From Taudactylus pleione (taxonomy: Eukaryota > Chordata > Amphibia > Anura > Myobatrachidae), in assembly GCA_031769625.1 (NCBI GenBank), contig JAUIMM010001427.1:413501-477500 (forward strand): a stretch of 64,000 bases of DNA, written 5' to 3'. How positions within the stretch are numbered: position 1 is the stretch's first letter; each line of letters begins with the position of its first letter. Below, one piece after another: positions 59,401-64,000 of this stretch. Position numbers and translations under genes: made by a program. The notes under the pieces were generated by a model. It had not been told where the DNA came from and searched no databases. It saw only the letters and a list, made by a program, of their open reading frames with translations.

Positions 59401-62038
59401 CCCAGGGGCTCAGAGACCCCATCAGTAAATGTATATGTCTAATATTCCCAGGGGCTCAGAGACCCCATCAGTAAATGTATATGTCTAATATTCCCAGGGG
59501 CTCAGAGACCCCATCAGTAAATGTATATGTCTAATATTCCCAGGGCTCAGAGACCCCATCAGTAAATGTATATGTCTAATATTCCCAGGGCTCAGAGACC
59601 CCTTCAGTAAATGTATGTCTAATATTCCTGGGGCTCAGAGACCCCATCAGTAAATGTATGTCTAATATTCCCAGGGGCTCAGAGACCCCATCAGTAAATG
59701 TATGTCTAATATTCCCAGGGGCTCAGAGACCCCAACAGTAAATGTATATGTCTAATATTCCCGGGGGCTCAGAGACCCCTTCAGTAAATGTATGTCTAAT
59801 ATTCCCAAGGGCTCAGAGACCCCTTCAGTAAATGTATGTCTAATATTCCTGGGGCTCAGAGACCCCATCAGTAAATGTATGTTTAATATTCCCAGGGGCT
59901 CAGAGACCCCATCAGTAAATGTATGTCTAATATTCCCAGGGGCTCAGAGACCCCATCAGTAAATGTACGTCTAATATTCCCAGGGGCTCAGAGACCCCAA
60001 CAGTAAATGTATATGTCTAATATTCCCGGGGGCTCAGAGACCCCTTCAGTAAATGTATGTCTAATATTCCCAAGGGCTCAGAGACCCCATCAGTAAATGT
60101 ATGTCTAATATTCCCAGGGGCTCAGAGACCCCATCAGTAAATGTATATGTCTAATATTCCTGGGGCTCAGAGACCCCATCAGTAAATGTATGTTTAATAT
60201 TCCCAGGGGCTCAGAGACCCCATCAGTAAATGTATGTCTAATATTCCCAGGGGCTCAGAGACCCCATCAGTAAATGTATATGTCTAATATTCCCAGGGGC
60301 TCAGAGACCCCATCAGTAAATGTATGTCTAATATTCCTGGGGCTCAGAGACCCCATCAGTAAATGTATGTTTAATATTCCCAGGGGCTCAGAGACCCCAT
60401 CAGTAAATGTATATGTCTAATATTCCCAGGGGCTCAGAGACCCCATCAGTAAATGTATATGTCTAATATTCCCAGGGGCTCAGAGACCCCATCAGTAAAT
60501 GTATATGTCTAATATTCCCAGGGCTCAGAGACCCCATCAGTAAATGTATATGTCTAATATTCCCAGGGCTCAGAGACCCCTTCAGTAAATGTATGTCTAA
60601 TATTCCTGGGGCTCAGAGACCCCATCAGTAAATGTATGTCTAATATTCCCAGGGGCTCAGAGACCCTATCAGTAAATGTATGTCTAATATTCCCAGGGGC
60701 TCAGAGACCCCAACAGTAAATGTATATGTCTAATATTCCCGGGGGCTCAGAGACCCCTTCAGTAAATGTATGTCTAATATTCCCAAGGGCTCAGAGACCC
60801 CTTCAGTAAATGTATGTCTAATATTCCCGGGGGCTCAGAGACCCCATCAGTAAATGTATATGTCTAATATTCCTGGGGCTCAGAGACCCCATCAGTAAAT
60901 GTATGTTTAATATTCCCAGGGGCTCAGAGACCCCATCAGTAAATGTATATGTCTAATATTCCCAGGGGCTCAGAGACCCCATCAGTAAATGTATATGTCT
61001 AATATTCCCAGGGGCTCAGAGACCCCATCAGTAAATGTATGTCTAATATTCCTGGGGCTCAGAGACCCCATCAGTAAATGTATGTTTAATATTCCCAGGG
61101 GCTCAGAGACCCCATCAGTAAATGTATATGTCTAATATTCCCAGGGGCTCAGAGACCCCATCAGTAAATGTATATGTCTAATATTCCCAGGGGCTCAGAG
61201 ACCCCATCAGTAAATGTATATGTCTAATATTCCCAGGGCTCAGAGACCCCATCAGTAAATGTATATGTCTAATATTCCCAGGGGCTCAGAGACCCCATCA
61301 GTAAATGTATATGTCTAATATTCCCAGGGGCTCAGAGACCCCATCAGTAAATGTATGTCTAATATTCCCAGGGGCTCAGAGACCCCATCAGTAAATGTAT
61401 GTCTAATATTCCTGGGGCTCAGAGACCCCATCAGTAAATGTATGTTTAATATTCCCAGGGGCTCAGAGACCCCATCAGTAAATGTATATGTCTAATATTC
61501 CCAGGGGCTCAGAGACCCCATCAGTAAATGTATATGTCTAATATTCCCAGGGGCTCAGAGACCCCATCAGTAAATGTATATGTCTAATATTCCTGGGGCT
61601 CAGAGACCCCATCAGTAAATGTATATGTCTAATATTCCCAGGGCTCAGAGACCCCATCAGTAAATGTATATGTCTAATATTCCCAGGGCTCAGAGACCTC
61701 TTCAGTAAATGTATGTCTAATATTCCTGGGGCTCAGAGACCCCATCAGTAAATGTATATGTCTAATATTCCCAGGGCTCAGAGACCCCATCAGTAAATGT
61801 ATGTCTAATATTCCCAGCGGCTCAGAGACCCCATCAGTAAATGTATATGTCTAATATTCCCAGGGGCTCAGAGACCCCATCAGTAAATGTATGTCTAATA
61901 TTCCCGGGGGCTCAGAGACCCCATCAGTAAATGTATATGTCTAATATTCCCGGGGGCTCAGAGACCCCATCAGTAAATGTATGTCTAATATTCCCGGGGG
62001 CTCAGAGACCCCATCAGTAAATGTATGTCTAATATTCC
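53410..62038. repeat. 43-47-bp minisatellite, right part, about 195 copies
   Basis: Continuation of the array at 51121. Units differ by CCCAGG, CCCAAGG, CCTGG and CCCGGGGG at the junction, CATCAG/CTTCAG/AACAG, and GTATG/GTATATG/GTTTAAT. A recognisable two-unit sub-pattern (two CCCAGGGCTC units followed by CTTCAG) recurs near 54616, 55597, 56920, 57895, 59528 and 60510, so the array is built of duplicated multi-unit blocks. Stops in several frames keep open frames short. Confidence 0.97.
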
Positions 62039-62789
62039 CGTCAGTTATTACGCAGCAGCTGAGCAAATAGCGGAGAGTAGGACGGAATAAACCTGGGCCC
62101 CCCCTAGGGAAGATGGCTCTATATGGACGGATCTGTGCGGGTAATGGATTGGGGCAGTAAGCACGGTGGCGTGCGTCTGTCTCTCTTTATATGGTATTAG
62201 CAGTCTGCAAAAACTAAAGGAATGCGCTTTGTTTAGTCTGCGTCATGACAGTAAGTGGTGAATGTAGACAGACGCTGGAAACAATACTCAATACTTTGGA
62301 TATACAGCAGAAAGCAGCAGACGGCTGGGGACCTTACACACATCTGCAGCTGTATAGTGCTAGAGTAACACCCTTCCCCTCGCCGGACGGCAGAACACTG
62401 AGCGCACTATGTGCCCCACATTCCTCAATGACTTTCTTATTGCTGCAAATAATGTCAGGCGCTGTGCAGGCTGCATATCTTACCAATGTCTGACGTGGGG
62501 TAGAACGCTGCCACTCAGGCACAAAGCACTTACAGTCCTGCAGAGAGTATTCTATAGACAGGCAACAAAACCAATACTACATGGACCACAAGCATCTGTA
62601 ATGTCAGCATCAGAGACAGAAGTGACATAAGTTAGTGCATGGCTGAGACCGGCTGATGGGAAACAGGACATGACCCTCCACCAATCCCCCCATTAGCACA
62701 GGCAGCCTGAGATGTACTGAACCTGTCCTTCCCCAGGACCCAGAACAGAGACCTGATGGGCAGTTACAGGGCAGGAGAGGGGCAGTTAC
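62039..62789. other. Intron sequence next to the 5' coding exon
   Basis: About 750 bp of single-copy-looking sequence. Frames of 60-82 codons on both strands (62245-62630) have no motif. It ends at the donor of the SYDE2 exon. Confidence 0.5.
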
Positions 62790-62979
62790 CTGTCAGAGGG
62801 GGGCTCTCCCCAGGCATCCTTTGGGATGTAGGGGAATGATCCTGGAGAAGCTCAGATATGCTGTTGCCTGTGCGGCCGGCGTCCGGTTTGCAGGACCCTC
62901 CGGCTTTCTGAGAAGACCCAATGATGCGATCCTTCATCTCCAGGGATAACAAGCGTCCTTTGTACATCCATTTTTGCAT
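62790..62979 (-). CDS. SYDE2: Putative 5' coding exon of SYDE2
   Basis: The frame starts MQKWMYKGRLLSLEMKDRII, continues SSQKAGGSCKPDAGRTGNSI, then SELLQDHSPTSQRMPGESPP, LT. The donor is GACAG|GTAACT and leaves one G; the next exon (12690-13304) starts with AT, making an aspartate codon, so phases agree. The 62979 ATG is the first methionine after an in-frame TGA at 63037-63039 and has A at -3. No strong acceptor is visible between the TGA and the ATG, favouring a first coding exon. The sequence is protein-like, but I cannot match it confidently to known SYDE2 N-termini. Mammalian SYDE2 has, as I recall, a longer N-terminal part, so another upstream exon is possible. Confidence 0.55.
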
Positions 62980-63175
62980 TTTCCTAGTCCTGCAGGATTC
63001 TGTGAGGTTCCCGGATCTCCTACATTCATAACTGCATCATGCATTGCCCACAGGTCCCTGCAGCTGGGACCCCACACGGTGGTCCTCAGTCACCCTCTCT
63101 GAGGCTCTCCCTGAGGGCGATACGTCTCCAGGACTCTCCCAGCGGACTGTATGTCTCCAAGTGGTTACTACTAGT
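62980..63175. other. Probable 5' UTR or promoter-proximal sequence
   Basis: Sequence immediately 5' (minus sense) of the putative start codon. An in-frame TGA at 63037-63039 closes the frame. No TATA box or CpG island is obvious in the short space before the repeat begins. If the ATG call is wrong, an acceptor such as CCTCACAG or CCTGCAG lies here. Confidence 0.35.
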
Positions 63176-64000
63176 GTGCCTCCAGGACTCTCCCTGCGTA
63201 TAGCAGTCTCTCAGGACTCTCCCTGCGTATAGCAGTCTCTCAGGACTCTCCCTGCGTATAGCAGTCTCTCAGGACTCTCCCTGCGTATAGCAGTCTCTCA
63301 GGACTCTCCCTGCGTATAGCAGTCTCTCAGGACTCTGTGTAATATTTCACTCTCCCTATGTACAGCAGTCACTGATTACTCTTCCCGTGTGTAGCACACT
63401 CTCTCAGGACTGTCTCCCTATAGATAGCAGTCTCTCCCTGTGTAGATAGCAGTCTCTCTGTCAGGACTGTCTCTCCCTGTGTACAGCACTCTGTCAGGAC
63501 TGTCTCTTCCTGTGTAGAGAGCAGTCTCTGTGTCAGGACTGTCTCTCCCTGTGTAGAGAGCAGTCTCTGTGTCAGGACTGTCTCTCCCTGTGTAGAGAGC
63601 AGTCTCTCTGTCAGGACTGTCTGTGTAAATAGCAGTCTCTGTCAGGACTGTCTCTCTGTGTAGATAACAGTCTCCCTGTGTAGATAGCAGTCTCTCCCTA
63701 TAGATAGCAGTCTCTCTGTCAGGACTGTCTCTCTGTGTAGATAGCAGTCTCTCTGTCAGGACTGTCTCTCTGTGTAGATAGCAGTCTCTCTGTCAGGACT
63801 GTCTCTCTGTGTAGATAGCAGTCTCTCTGTGCAGATAGCAGTCACTCTGTCAGGACTGTCTCTCCCTGTGTATATACCAGTCTCTGTCAGTGTGTATAGC
63901 AGTCTCTCTGTGTAGAGAGCAGTCTCTCTGTGTAGAGAGCAGTCTCTGTCAGTGTGTATAGCAGTCTCTCTGTGTATATACCAGTCTCTGTCAGTGTGTA
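63176..64000. repeat. 29- to 37-bp tandem repeat running off the right edge
   Basis: About five near-identical 29-bp units (CAGGACTCTCCCTGCGTATA followed by GCAGTCTCT) pass into a looser array of 30-37-bp units with core CAGGACTGTCTCTCTGTGTA and GATAGCAGTCTCTCTGT. It is CT-rich on plus and AG-rich in gene sense. It continues beyond the window. Confidence 0.92.

Noticed and set aside
51121..62038. Centromeric satellite
   Set aside because: Higher-order structure is present, but the array lies inside a gene intron flanked by coding exons and by several unrelated arrays.

Overview
This window looks like vertebrate nuclear DNA, most likely from a frog (anuran amphibian) with a large genome. Several dispersed repeats are types I associate with frogs: palindromic MITEs, a tRNA-like SINE ending in an ATTTA-rich tail, and a short element containing GCCCATAGCAACCAATCAGA. 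The species cannot be named from sequence alone. There are no bacterial features, CRISPR arrays or operons.

One protein-coding gene is recognisable. It lies on the minus strand, spans essentially the whole window and is best read as SYDE2 (synapse-defective Rho GTPase-activating protein 2). Three coding exons are visible: a putative 5' coding exon (62790-62979), an internal exon with the SYDE hallmark GEIWYNPIPED (12690-13304), and a large exon with the basic/serine-rich segment, the C2 domain and the first ~40 residues of the RhoGAP domain (1764-2860). All three have plausible splice sites and their phases agree, giving 634 joined codons. The rest of the RhoGAP domain lies beyond the left edge. 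The first visible intron is about 49.5 kb and the second about 9.8 kb.

Most of the rest is tandem repeat. From left to right the unit sizes are about 61 bp (1-1763), 29 bp (3.4-4.2 kb), 32 bp and 46 bp (4.8-7.3 kb), 33 bp (8.3-9.4 kb), 60 bp (9.7-12.1 kb), 44 bp (19.1-27.2 kb), 48 bp (28.0-30.6 kb), a CA-rich ~28-bp unit (31.3-43.2 kb), 26 bp (43.4-43.9 kb), 112 bp (45.1-49.3 kb), 59 bp (50.1-50.4 kb), 43-47 bp (51.1-62.0 kb, split by a dead mariner) and 29-37 bp (63.2 kb to the edge). By my boundaries about three quarters of the 49.5-kb intron is tandem array. The long open frames in these arrays (up to 1414 codons) arise because the units lack stop triplets and are not genes.

The most interesting observation is the 61-bp array. 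Its unit is a copy of the last ~30 nt of the SYDE2 C2/RhoGAP exon together with its 5' splice site. In transcript sense the genuine donor is followed by at least 29 near-copies of 'exon end + CAG|GTAYGG'. Skipping to the second donor would add 63 nt, in frame. Other notable points are a MITE with one terminal arm expanded into a minisatellite, higher-order block duplications in several arrays, a mariner inserted cleanly at a TA inside an array unit, and a ~12-kb UG/UGCU-rich intronic tract in gene sense.
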